DNA of 64,000 bases from contig CACZBK010000022.1 of the NCBI GenBank assembly GCA_902779395.1, positions 1-64,000 on the forward strand, given 5' to 3'. The translations under genes were made by a program, and so were the position numbers. The DNA comes from an uncultured Lachnospiraceae bacterium (GTDB taxonomy: Bacteria > Bacillota > Clostridia > Lachnospirales > Lachnospiraceae). Positions within the stretch are counted from its first letter, which is position 1. Every line of letters starts with the position of its first letter. Shown piece after piece: positions 53,483 through 60,659 of this stretch. The notes under the pieces are model-generated. The model saw nothing but the letters and a program-made list of their open reading frames with translations, did no database searches and was not told the origin of the DNA.

Positions 53483-54811
53483 TCATTCATCCGACTCAGT
53501 AAATTCAAGCTCGAACGTAACGGATAAGACCTCACCATGCTCCTGTTCCCAGCTGCCTATGATATTGCCTATAACCTGTGAAACAGCTTCCTCTTTTATC
53601 TCTGTAAGCAGCACGAATATCTGGTTCTTCCTGTAACGCATGACAAGATCGCTCTTTCTCAATGTATCCCCGACATGCTCACAGAAAGCATCATACACCT
53701 CTTCGATACCGTCCTCCCCAGCATCCTTTCCCGGAAGCAGTGTAAACAGCAGCTTGCAGGCTTTTTTATGGTAACGCAGCACATAACGCATGACAAAACG
53801 ATAAACCTGTATGAAAGCCTCCCTGTTTAAAAGAAGTGCACTGTTGGATATATTCCTCTCCCCAAGGATCATGCTTATGCTCTTTAAGTTCATAAGCTGA
53901 TCATTTTCTTCCGTATCATCATAGCGGTATACGCTGTATCCGTGTTTTCCGTTCTGTTTGACTTTATAGAGTGCCTTATCCGCCAGTTTGAACACTTCCG
54001 AAAAATCAGCTCCCATCCCGGATACAAACATCGCTCCTATGGAGGCACCAAGCGGTATATCCATATCCTCCCCCATATATTCCTTAGCTTTTGCAACCAG
54101 AGATGTATTTATCTTTTCCGTAATATCCCTTATCTGATCCTCATTTGCGACCGAAGGTGAAAAGGCGACAAATTCATCCCCGCCTATCCTTCCGGCTATG
54201 CTGTCGCTGCTTAAAGCCCCCCGGATTATCTCCGAAAATGCGATCAGGATCTTATCTCCCATCTCATGACCGTGAAGATCGTTCACAAGCTTAAAACTGT
54301 CAAGGTCTATCATCATGAAACATCCTGCGGTATCTAAACATACAGCGCTGAGCTTCTCATTTACAGCCGCCTTATTTAACAGCCCCGTAAGCTTATCCCT
54401 GGTAGCTTCCTCCTGGAAATGAAGGATCTTCTCCTGCTTGCCAAGGATATTATCCACGCGTCTGACAAGTATATCCGGATCAAAAGGCTTCCTTATATAA
54501 TCGGATACTCCCATCTCAAATCCGCGGTTTTCCGTGCTGATATCATCATCGGCAGTCAGAAATATTACCGGGATCTCATCCTTATGTGCATTTTTTTCAT
54601 ATTCCCGTAAGAGCTTGAGTGTCTCAAAGCCATCCATCCCGGGCATATTGATATCGAGCAGAATAAGATCGGGCACGCTCTCCCTGACATATTCAAGCAT
54701 AGCCTGTCCCGATTTAAATGCAGATACTCTCTTCTTATTTTTACTGAGGATGCTTCCCGCAGCCTTAAGATTCATTATGTCATCATCAACGATAAATATC
54801 CAACCTGCCAT
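53483..54811 (-). CDS. Response regulator with GGDEF domain (diguanylate cyclase) and a degenerate third domain
   Basis: 442 residues. The receiver domain (1-125) has phospho-acceptor Asp53 (LLLDINMPGMDG) and Lys108. The GGDEF domain (about 135-295) has RIGGDEF at 208-214 intact, so it should make cyclic di-GMP. The product-inhibition motif RxxD five residues earlier is absent. The C-terminal 140 residues (YRFVMRYVLRYHKKACKLL, DTLRKSDLVMRYRKNQIFVLL) look like a second, degenerate GGDEF-like fold without the signature. No cognate kinase is adjacent. Confidence 0.9.
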   Translation of the reverse strand: MAGWIFIVDDDIMNLKAAGSILSKNKKRVSAFKSGQAMLEYVRESVPDLILLDINMPGMDGFETLKLLREYEKNAHKDEIPVIFLTADDDISTENRGFEMGVSDYIRKPFDPDILVRRVDNILGKQEKILHFQEEATRDKLTGLLNKAAVNEKLSAVCLDTAGCFMMIDLDSFKLVNDLHGHEMGDKILIAFSEIIRGALSSDSIAGRIGGDEFVAFSPSVANEDQIRDITEKINTSLVAKAKEYMGEDMDIPLGASIGAMFVSGMGADFSEVFKLADKALYKVKQNGKHGYSVYRYDDTEENDQLMNLKSISMILGERNISNSALLLNREAFIQVYRFVMRYVLRYHKKACKLLFTLLPGKDAGEDGIEEVYDAFCEHVGDTLRKSDLVMRYRKNQIFVLLTEIKEEAVSQVIGNIIGSWEQEHGEVLSVTFELEFTESDE

Positions 54812-54847
54812 TTTCCCTCCGGATAAACGATAAAAACTTTAGTGTGT

Positions 54848-54876
54848 ATTCTAACAGAACAAAAAACTTTTTACAA
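54848..54876 (-). promoter_or_regulatory. Promoter of the REC-GGDEF gene
   Basis: Minus strand TTGTAA (54876-54871), 17-bp spacer ending TGT, TAGAAT (54853-54848): extended -10. Start near 54841; CGGAGGG precedes the ATG. Confidence 0.7.
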
Positions 54877-54913
54877 TGACATTTATGATGATGAAACGGC
54901 TTTTCTTTCTATA

Positions 54914-54929
54914 GAATATGTACATATTC
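54914..54929. promoter_or_regulatory. Perfect 16-bp palindrome upstream of the REC-GGDEF promoter
   Basis: GAATATGTACATATTC, a perfect inverted repeat without spacer, lies 38 bp upstream of the -35 of the REC-GGDEF promoter and 10 bp beyond the stop of the small upstream gene. It is the right size for a dimeric regulator. No regulator is identified. Confidence 0.4.
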
Positions 54930-54939
54930 CGGGCTCTTT

Positions 54940-55212
54940 TCAGATCCCCGTATCTTCCTCCAGCACATGTATCTCAAGATAATCATAATCGATCATTTCT
55001 ATAAAGCTGTCCTGATAAAAACGGCAGCGGGAACTGCGCTTGAAATCCTTGATATTCTTATCAAGCCAGATCGGCATGGGAAGGTCAAAAGCATGTACCG
55101 CCTCTTCGAGCGCATTTAATATCTTATGGGTACGTGTATCCTTTTCATTCCTTTCGACAGTCAGTTCTTTTCTGAGCTTTGTATCTTTCCATAATTTAAA
55201 CCAGAATCTCAT
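54940..55212 (-). CDS. Small conserved-looking protein of unknown function
   Basis: 90 residues from ATG 55212 (MRFWFKLWKDTKLRKELTVER). It is amphipathic and charged, with PMPIWLDKNIKDFKRSSRCRFYQDSFIEMIDYDYLEIHVLEED at the end, which reads like a compact alpha/beta protein. The frame is open much farther upstream, but that would run into the divergent methyltransferase. A good promoter (55279-55307) fixes the shorter form. I do not recognise the family. Confidence 0.7.
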   Translation of the reverse strand: MRFWFKLWKDTKLRKELTVERNEKDTRTHKILNALEEAVHAFDLPMPIWLDKNIKDFKRSSRCRFYQDSFIEMIDYDYLEIHVLEEDTGI

Positions 55213-55278
55213 AATCCTATAACCTTTCCGTATCAAACCGCTGAGCTTATCCCGCAACGGCCGGCTTATCATTCCAGC

Positions 55279-55307
55279 ATTATACCGCATACACCGCGTA
55301 ATGAAAA
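55279..55307 (-). promoter_or_regulatory. Promoter of the 90-residue protein gene
   Basis: Minus strand TTTTCA (55307-55302), 17-bp spacer, TATAAT (55284-55279). Start near 55272, leader about 60 nt. Confidence 0.62.
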
Positions 55308-55317
55308 GCCGCCGCGA

Positions 55318-55347
55318 TTGACCCGCATGCTCAGACTGGTGTATACT
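55318..55347 (+). promoter_or_regulatory. Promoter of the methyltransferase gene
   Basis: TTGACC (55318-55323), 18-bp spacer, TATACT (55342-55347). Start near 55354, leader about 30 nt. Divergent from the promoter at 55279-55307. Confidence 0.68.
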
Positions 55348-55383
55348 ATCTTCATAATATATATAGAAAGCAGGGAAAAATAT

Positions 55384-56208
55384 ATGTGGATCGCTGACCG
55401 ATGGAAAGATTACCGGCTGCTGGATACCGGAGACGGTGAAAAGCTCGAGAAATGGGGAGACTATACTCTTGTCCGCCCCGACCCTCAGGTGATCTGGTCC
55501 ACAGATCATGAACATAAGGGCTGGAAAAAGAAAAACGGTCATTATCACCGCAGCTCAAAGGGCGGCGGCGAATGGGAGTTTTTTGACCTTCCCGAAGAAT
55601 GGAGCATTTCCTATGAACTTCCCGATAAGGATATCCCTCCTCTCAGATTCAACTTAAAGCCCTTCGCCTTCAAACATACCGGGCTTTTCCCGGAACAGGC
55701 TGTCAACTGGGACTGGATGAGCGGCCTTGTCAGGGAGGCACACAGCTCCGGGAAAGCTGTCAGGGTACTTAATCTGTTCGCGTATACAGGAGGTGCAACG
55801 GCTGCACTGGCGGCTTCGGGCGCAAATGTTACCCACGTGGATGCCGCAAAGGGAATGGTAAGCTGGGCCAAGGAAAATGCCGCCGCTTCATCTGTGCCTT
55901 CCGAAAATACCCGCTGGATAGTGGATGACTGCGTTAAATTCGTTGAAAGGGAATTACGCCGCGGCAACCGCTATGACGGCATTCTTATGGATCCTCCTTC
56001 CTACGGAAGAGGCCCTAAGGGAGAGATCTGGAAGATAGAAGAATCTGTATGGCCACTGATAACACTGGCTGCACAGCTTTTGTCCGATGCCCCTCTCTTC
56101 TTTCTGATTAATTCATATACCACCGGGCTGCAGCCCGCTGTACTGAGCTATATGCTCCAGAAAGCCATAGCCGCAAAACGGATATATAGACAGAAGGGGT
56201 TCTTTTAA
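55384..56208 (+). CDS. Class I SAM-dependent (rRNA-type) methyltransferase, C-terminus shortened
   Basis: 274 residues. An N-terminal RNA-contact-like region (WIADRWKDYRLLDTGDGEKLEKWGDYTLVRPDPQVIW) precedes a Rossmann methyltransferase domain with VLNLFAYTGGATAALAASGANVTHVDAAKGMV and the catalytic-type DPPSYGRGPKGEIWKIEE. This resembles RlmI/YccW-like enzymes. The family as I recall it continues for about 40 more residues after LLSYMLQ (ending in LPCGxxGRW); here it stops at RIYRQKGFF next to a small inverted repeat. It may be C-terminally truncated, with uncertain activity. The start is ATG 55384; the frame upstream covers the promoter. Confidence 0.8.
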   Translation: MWIADRWKDYRLLDTGDGEKLEKWGDYTLVRPDPQVIWSTDHEHKGWKKKNGHYHRSSKGGGEWEFFDLPEEWSISYELPDKDIPPLRFNLKPFAFKHTGLFPEQAVNWDWMSGLVREAHSSGKAVRVLNLFAYTGGATAALAASGANVTHVDAAKGMVSWAKENAAASSVPSENTRWIVDDCVKFVERELRRGNRYDGILMDPPSYGRGPKGEIWKIEESVWPLITLAAQLLSDAPLFFLINSYTTGLQPAVLSYMLQKAIAAKRIYRQKGFF

Positions 56209-56245
56209 CCCCACGCAGATGTTTCAGCCTTAACGGAGGCATACT

Positions 56246-56809
56246 TTGAACGTATCCGAATTGTCACAAAGTTTATACAGTAAAGCCGGAGTAGATGCAG
56301 CTGCCCTGCGCAGGCTCAATTCCACACGGCGAAGCGACAGGCCCGCTGCACTTGGCGAAGATCATGCCGATGGGCCTAAGTTCAGTGATGTCCTGGCAAA
56401 GCTTGCCGTAAAGCACGCTCCCGCTTCCTTGATACAGAATACGGAAAACCTGTCCGGCCGCGAAGTGTCTGCTGCAGAAGAACAAAGCGATACCAAAAAC
56501 TCTGTTTCATTAAGCGATAAGCAGATAGGTTCCATACTGAAAAATGCATTAAATTCCGGTGAGCTGTCATCGGATCTGGTCAATGCTCTTACGGACGATC
56601 CCGATCTGCTCGATCAGATATTCAGCCTTTCTCCGGAAGATGATGATAATGAGTACTTAAGCGATATGCTTGGAGGTGAAGACAACAATGCCTCCCTTAA
56701 CAGAATGCTTACGGACATAAACACCGCACGTGAATATCTGAGCTCACGCTCCGGCCGTGATCTGATGGTCGCAATGGCTCAGAGATCCATCTCCGGTCTG
56801 GTGGAATAG
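56246..56809 (+). CDS. Hypothetical acidic protein with TTG start
   Basis: 187 residues starting at TTG 56246, supported by GGAGG six bases upstream; the first ATG is far downstream. The N-terminus (NVSELSQSLYSKAGVDAAALRRL) looks helical. The middle contains FSDVLAKLAVKHAP, the second half is Asp/Glu/Ser-rich (LTDDPDLLDQIFSLSPEDDDNEYLSDMLGGEDN), and the end is again helical (AREYLSSRSGRDLMVAMAQRSISGLVE). No signal peptide or membrane segment. I do not recognise the family. Terminal helices flanking a variable acidic middle recall secreted-substrate or export-adaptor proteins, but this is only an impression. Confidence 0.65.
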   Translation: MNVSELSQSLYSKAGVDAAALRRLNSTRRSDRPAALGEDHADGPKFSDVLAKLAVKHAPASLIQNTENLSGREVSAAEEQSDTKNSVSLSDKQIGSILKNALNSGELSSDLVNALTDDPDLLDQIFSLSPEDDDNEYLSDMLGGEDNNASLNRMLTDINTAREYLSSRSGRDLMVAMAQRSISGLVE

Positions 56810-56814
56810 GATCT

Positions 56815-58416
56815 TTACAGCCATTCCATCAATCCCTTTAATCCCTGCTCTTTATAAATCTCTTTATAGAACGAAGCCTCTTCTCCTATAAGACTGTCGA
56901 TAACTCTCATTCCCAGCAGCTCAACAGGGGCCTTGTCGTCTGTCATGATCAGATCACCTCCTGTATAAGGCTCAAGGTAAGAATACACCCGTCCCATCAT
57001 AGAATACAGATCTGCTGCCTCTTCCGACTCCACTCCGGCGTTGAAACGATCAAGGCAGGAAGGATCGCTGTATGCGAACAGCTCCCGGTTTGTACTGCCC
57101 GTAACGTCTACGGTATAAATATTTTCAAATACAGATGCAACGGTATCTGCCAGATAATGTGTGATATCATCATTTTCGCCGTTTCTCATATTCATGTTCA
57201 TGACCATCACTCCGTCAGCATTCAGATGTTCCTTTACTAAGGTAAAGAACTCCACACTGCTCATCTGGAAGGGGATCGTTATATCCTGATACGCATCTAC
57301 CATTATCACATCATATTTCTTATCGTCGGCATTAAGATACGCTCTGCCATCGTAGGTCACCACTTTAATATCATCGGAAAGTCCGAAGTACTGTCTTGCC
57401 AGATCACTTATACTCTGGTCTATCTCAACTCCTGTAATCTCACAGTTATCGAAATATCTGCTGCACTGGGTAGCAAAAGTCCCTGTACCCATGCCGAGGA
57501 TCAGCACATCAAGCTTATCCTTTTCTTTCACCCCGGCCATAAAAGGAGCCGCCATGGCGTAGTCATAATACATCCCCGTAAGCTCCTTCTCCTTACGGTA
57601 TACGCTCTGTACACCGAAAAGCACGTTGGTCGAAAGCACCACCTGCCTGTCATTTTCATATACCTGAAGGTAGTTATATACGGATTCCCCTTCATATGAA
57701 AGATCATCCTGCCAGAAAGCGAAACTCCCGCTGTGTCCGAATATGCAGCAAAGTATAAAGAGGACTGCGGATACCGGCAGCTTCTTAACAAAGATCTTTT
57801 CGGAAATAAAGTAAATAAACGAAAGCGCAAGAAGTATCCCGGCAAATATCAGAAAGGTTACCGCGGTTCCCACCGCAGGAATGGAGATAAAGGTAGGAAC
57901 GAAGGTGCCTATAATGGATCCTATGGTATTGGCAGCATTAAGACGCCCTACTACCCTGCCGCTCTCATCTGTGCTTTCCACCGTGTATTTGACCAGTGAA
58001 GGCGTGACCGTTCCAAGCAGAAAAAGCGGGAATACAAATACCACCATACATGCCGCAAAGGCAGCTATTATAAGAAAATTCGAATTTATCGAAAAGATCA
58101 GTGCTACAGCTATCCCGGTTATCAGGTATTTGCCTGCCACGGGAATGGCTGCGATCCATATGGCAGCAATGATGATCCTTCCGTAAAGCTTATCAGGATC
58201 CGGATCCTTATCCGCGCTCCTTCCCCCGTATAGATTTCCAAGGGCCATGGCTATCATTATGGTACCGATGATTATGGTCCACACTATCTGTGATGACGAA
58301 AAATACGGAGCCAGCAGGCGGCTTGCTCCCAGCTCAACTGCCATAACGCTCATGCCCGCAAAAAACTCCGTAAGATACAGATAAAACTTATTCTTTAAGA
58401 TTTTTCTTTCTTTCAT
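56815..58416 (-). CDS. Membrane protein with spermidine-synthase-like domain
   Basis: About 533 residues. Seven or so transmembrane helices (residues about 15-225, starting FYLYLTEFFAGMSVMAVELGASRLLAPYFSSS) are followed by a Rossmann domain of the polyamine synthase type: LDVLILGMGTGTFATQCSRYF, ITGVEIDQSISDLARQYF, VVTYDGRAYL, IMVDAYQDITIPFQMSSVEFF. The usual Asp-Asp of the active site is Asp-Ala here (VDAYQD). Such fused membrane forms are widespread and their substrates are unproven. The start at ATG 58416 lies 4 nt after the GspF-like stop; a TTG at 58440 is the alternative. Confidence 0.85.
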   Translation of the reverse strand: MKERKILKNKFYLYLTEFFAGMSVMAVELGASRLLAPYFSSSQIVWTIIIGTIMIAMALGNLYGGRSADKDPDPDKLYGRIIIAAIWIAAIPVAGKYLITGIAVALIFSINSNFLIIAAFAACMVVFVFPLFLLGTVTPSLVKYTVESTDESGRVVGRLNAANTIGSIIGTFVPTFISIPAVGTAVTFLIFAGILLALSFIYFISEKIFVKKLPVSAVLFILCCIFGHSGSFAFWQDDLSYEGESVYNYLQVYENDRQVVLSTNVLFGVQSVYRKEKELTGMYYDYAMAAPFMAGVKEKDKLDVLILGMGTGTFATQCSRYFDNCEITGVEIDQSISDLARQYFGLSDDIKVVTYDGRAYLNADDKKYDVIMVDAYQDITIPFQMSSVEFFTLVKEHLNADGVMVMNMNMRNGENDDITHYLADTVASVFENIYTVDVTGSTNRELFAYSDPSCLDRFNAGVESEEAADLYSMMGRVYSYLEPYTGGDLIMTDDKAPVELLGMRVIDSLIGEEASFYKEIYKEQGLKGLMEWL

Positions 58417-58420
58417 GATA

Positions 58421-59293
58421 TCAGCTTCGGAAAACGGCAAATATTATATCCGACTTCCCCTGCACCTCCGCTCTGTAATATTCCTCTATCTTATCAAGCA
58501 TGCCTTCAACATTTCCTGATGCCTCGCCCGTCCTCAGAGCATTTATCATATCAGGAGGAAAGATCGCCTGCCCTGCCAGACCTTCCGACAAAGGATTGCC
58601 AAGCGCAACTATCTTTGCGGCATTTTTAACCTTAGCCCGAAGGGCTTCGTTTCGTAGGGATCTTGCACTGTATTCCAGCCCCTTGGTGATCTCTGCGCCG
58701 CAGGAATAGAAAATAGCCATATTCGAAGCAAAATCCGCCAGCTCCGATTTCTGGACCATCTTACCGACGACCGGAAGTTTGATCAGTACATTGCCGACAA
58801 ATTCATTTGTCCTGCTCATTCCGCTTATGCCCTTTGGCACTATAACCATCGCACCGATAAAACCGACTATCGCACAGGATATCAGTATCGCCACAGGTAA
58901 AAAACCATAAAATTTCGCTACTGCCAGTAAACACACGATGAATACCATGACTACTATCAGAGGATATGTAGCCGCTCTTTTAATCTTCCTCCTTGTATCC
59001 AGCTGTGCATCAAAACGCCGGGCCATACGATCAAATGCTGCTTCGATATGCCCTGTCTGCTCACATACATAAACACAGTCAACCAGCTCTGAGGTATAAA
59101 TACTCTCATCCCTGCGCATGGCTTCGCTCAGTGACATTCCCTTCGTTATGCCTCTGTGCGTCCGTTTTATAGCCTCGTTAAGGCTGCTGTGCTCATCCTG
59201 CATCACGATAAAAGCACGCTCCACATCAAAGCCCGCATGGATGGCATTATACATTTTATGGCAGAAAACTGCCAGTTCCTGTCGGTCACTCAT
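58421..59293 (-). CDS. GspF/PilC-like membrane protein, orphan
   Basis: 290 residues with the type II secretion F fold: an N-terminal cytoplasmic helical domain (QELAVFCHKMYNAIHAGFDVERAF, YVCEQTGHIEAAFDRMARRFD), two transmembrane helices at about 110-170 (ATYPLIVVMVFIVCLLAVAKFYGF, ILISCAIVGFIGAMVIV) and a second, partial repeat (FPPDMINALRTGEASGNVEGMLDKIEEYYRAEV). It ends after about one and a half repeats. No ATPase, pilin or peptidase gene is adjacent, so partners must lie elsewhere. The start at ATG 59293 follows an extended -10 by seven bases and has no ribosome site, so the mRNA is probably leaderless. Confidence 0.83.
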   Translation of the reverse strand: MSDRQELAVFCHKMYNAIHAGFDVERAFIVMQDEHSSLNEAIKRTHRGITKGMSLSEAMRRDESIYTSELVDCVYVCEQTGHIEAAFDRMARRFDAQLDTRRKIKRAATYPLIVVMVFIVCLLAVAKFYGFLPVAILISCAIVGFIGAMVIVPKGISGMSRTNEFVGNVLIKLPVVGKMVQKSELADFASNMAIFYSCGAEITKGLEYSARSLRNEALRAKVKNAAKIVALGNPLSEGLAGQAIFPPDMINALRTGEASGNVEGMLDKIEEYYRAEVQGKSDIIFAVFRS

Positions 59294-59300
59294 GGAGTGG

Positions 59301-59309
59301 ATTATATCA
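59301..59309 (-). promoter_or_regulatory. Extended -10 promoter of the GspF-like gene, leaderless type
   Basis: Minus strand TGATATAAT (TATAAT at 59306-59301), seven bases before the ATG at 59293. The -35 position (TTTATT) is weak. Transcription would start at or one base before the start codon. Confidence 0.55.
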
Positions 59310-59331
59310 TACCCCGGGCATTTAATAAACA

Positions 59332-59360
59332 TTGTTTTTAACCCCTGTATATGCTAGAAT
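59332..59360 (+). promoter_or_regulatory. Promoter of the alarmone synthetase gene, near-leaderless
   Basis: TTGTTT (59332-59337), 17-bp spacer ending TGC, TAGAAT (59355-59360). The predicted start at 59367-59368 is one or two bases before the ATG at 59369. Divergent from and close to the GspF-like promoter. Confidence 0.6.
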
Positions 59361-59368
59361 ATCATAAT

Positions 59369-59980
59369 ATGGAAAATATATACGGGAATTACGAAAAAAC
59401 ACTGCATACCATAGCCATAGATCTGGTCGATAAGATAAACGGCTATGCCAATACATATATGGACAGCTGCGGAGATAAGCTTTTTGAGCATTTAAGCTGG
59501 CGCATCAAAAGCCCTGAGAGCATGGCAGACAAATGTGCCAAGGACGGGCTTCCTCTGAACATCCACAGTGCTCTTAAGGAAGTGCATGATGCCATAGGTC
59601 TCAGGATAGTGTGCCTCTTTCTGGATGACATCCATAAAAACATAGAACAACTTCGCACCCTTCCCGGTACAAGGGTAGTCAGGGAGAAGGATTTTATAAG
59701 CTCCGCCAAGCCCAATGGTTACAGGAGTTATCATATGATACTTGCGGTGGAAAACGAGATCCCTGATGTGGACGGCAATACCCCCGGTGAATATTTCGCC
59801 GAGATACAGCTTCGTACCATAGCCATGGATACCTGGGCCGCTCTTGAACACGAACTGAAATATAAAAAGGATATACATCACCCCGAGCTCATAAGCGAAG
59901 AACTCAAACGCTGCGCCGGCGAGCTCGCGAGCTGCGATGTATCCCTCCAGACCATAAGAGAACTGATACGGGGAAAATAG
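59369..59980 (+). CDS. Small alarmone synthetase (RelA/SpoT synthetase domain, RelQ-like)
   Basis: 203 residues that transfer pyrophosphate from ATP to GTP or GDP to give (p)ppGpp. Motifs are LSWRIKSPESMADKC (basic ATP-binding segment), DAIGLRIVCLFLDDIHK, SSAKPNGYRSYHMIL (G-loop) and FAEIQLRTIAMDTWAALEHELKYKK. There is no hydrolase or C-terminal regulatory domain. ATG 59369 is preferred to an in-frame ATG at 59351, which lies within the promoter. It is followed 4 nt later by an OmpR-type regulator. Confidence 0.93.
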   Translation: MENIYGNYEKTLHTIAIDLVDKINGYANTYMDSCGDKLFEHLSWRIKSPESMADKCAKDGLPLNIHSALKEVHDAIGLRIVCLFLDDIHKNIEQLRTLPGTRVVREKDFISSAKPNGYRSYHMILAVENEIPDVDGNTPGEYFAEIQLRTIAMDTWAALEHELKYKKDIHHPELISEELKRCAGELASCDVSLQTIRELIRGK

Positions 59981-59984
59981 TGTA

Positions 59985-60659
59985 ATGAAGATACTTTTAG
60001 CCGAAGACGAAACAGATCTTGCAGAAGTAATAAAGGCAATGCTTGAACATTCATCCTATACAGTGGATGCTGTTGAGAACGGAGCTCTTGCCGTAGAACA
60101 TGCCAGAAGCAATGCCTATGATCTTATCATACTTGATATAATGATGCCGGTTATGACCGGTCTTGAAGCCGTTAAGGAAATACGTGCCCATGGTATACTC
60201 ACACCCGTCCTTTTTCTGAGTGCCAAAGCAGAGGTAGATGACCGTATAAACGGCCTTGATGCCGGTGCCGATGATTATCTCACCAAGCCTTTTGCAATGG
60301 GTGAGCTTCTGGCCAGGGTAAGAGCCATGACCAGGCGCAGGGCAGATTACTCTCCAAGAGTGATCACCCTTCATGAAGTATCTCTTGATACGGAAAAAGC
60401 AGAGCTTTCCTGCAAAAACACCATCAGTCTTGCAGCAAAGGAGATAAGACTGATGGAACTTTTCATGAACAATCCCGATCTGGAGTTTACGACCGACGAC
60501 CTGCTGGAACGTTTCTGGCATGATGAAAAAGCCGATTCCGATGCGGTATGGATGTATATCTCATTCTTAAGAAACAAGCTGAAATCAGTGGGAGCCCCCC
60601 TTGCGATCATCGGCGAGGAAGGAGGCAGCTACTGCTTAAGGAAGGCCTCTCTTATCTGA
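59985..60659 (+). CDS. OmpR-family response regulator
   Basis: 224 residues. The receiver domain (1-115) has LLAEDETDLAE, phospho-acceptor Asp in LIILDIMMPVMTG (about 51) and DDYLTKPF. The winged-helix DNA-binding domain (about 125-222) has ISLAAKEIRLMELFMNNPDLEFTTDDLLERFW and VWMYISFLRNKLKSVGAPLAI. It is 4 nt downstream of the alarmone synthetase. Its likely partner kinase is encoded convergently, the stop codons overlapping by 8 bp. Confidence 0.94.
   Translation: MKILLAEDETDLAEVIKAMLEHSSYTVDAVENGALAVEHARSNAYDLIILDIMMPVMTGLEAVKEIRAHGILTPVLFLSAKAEVDDRINGLDAGADDYLTKPFAMGELLARVRAMTRRRADYSPRVITLHEVSLDTEKAELSCKNTISLAAKEIRLMELFMNNPDLEFTTDDLLERFWHDEKADSDAVWMYISFLRNKLKSVGAPLAIIGEEGGSYCLRKASLI

Noticed and set aside
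55213-55548. Upstream extension of the 90-residue minus-strand gene
   Set aside because: It would run through the divergent promoters and into the methyltransferase gene; a good promoter supports the short form.
56196-56212. GGGGTT/AACCCC hairpin after the methyltransferase as a terminator
   Set aside because: Only six pairs and no T tract follows.
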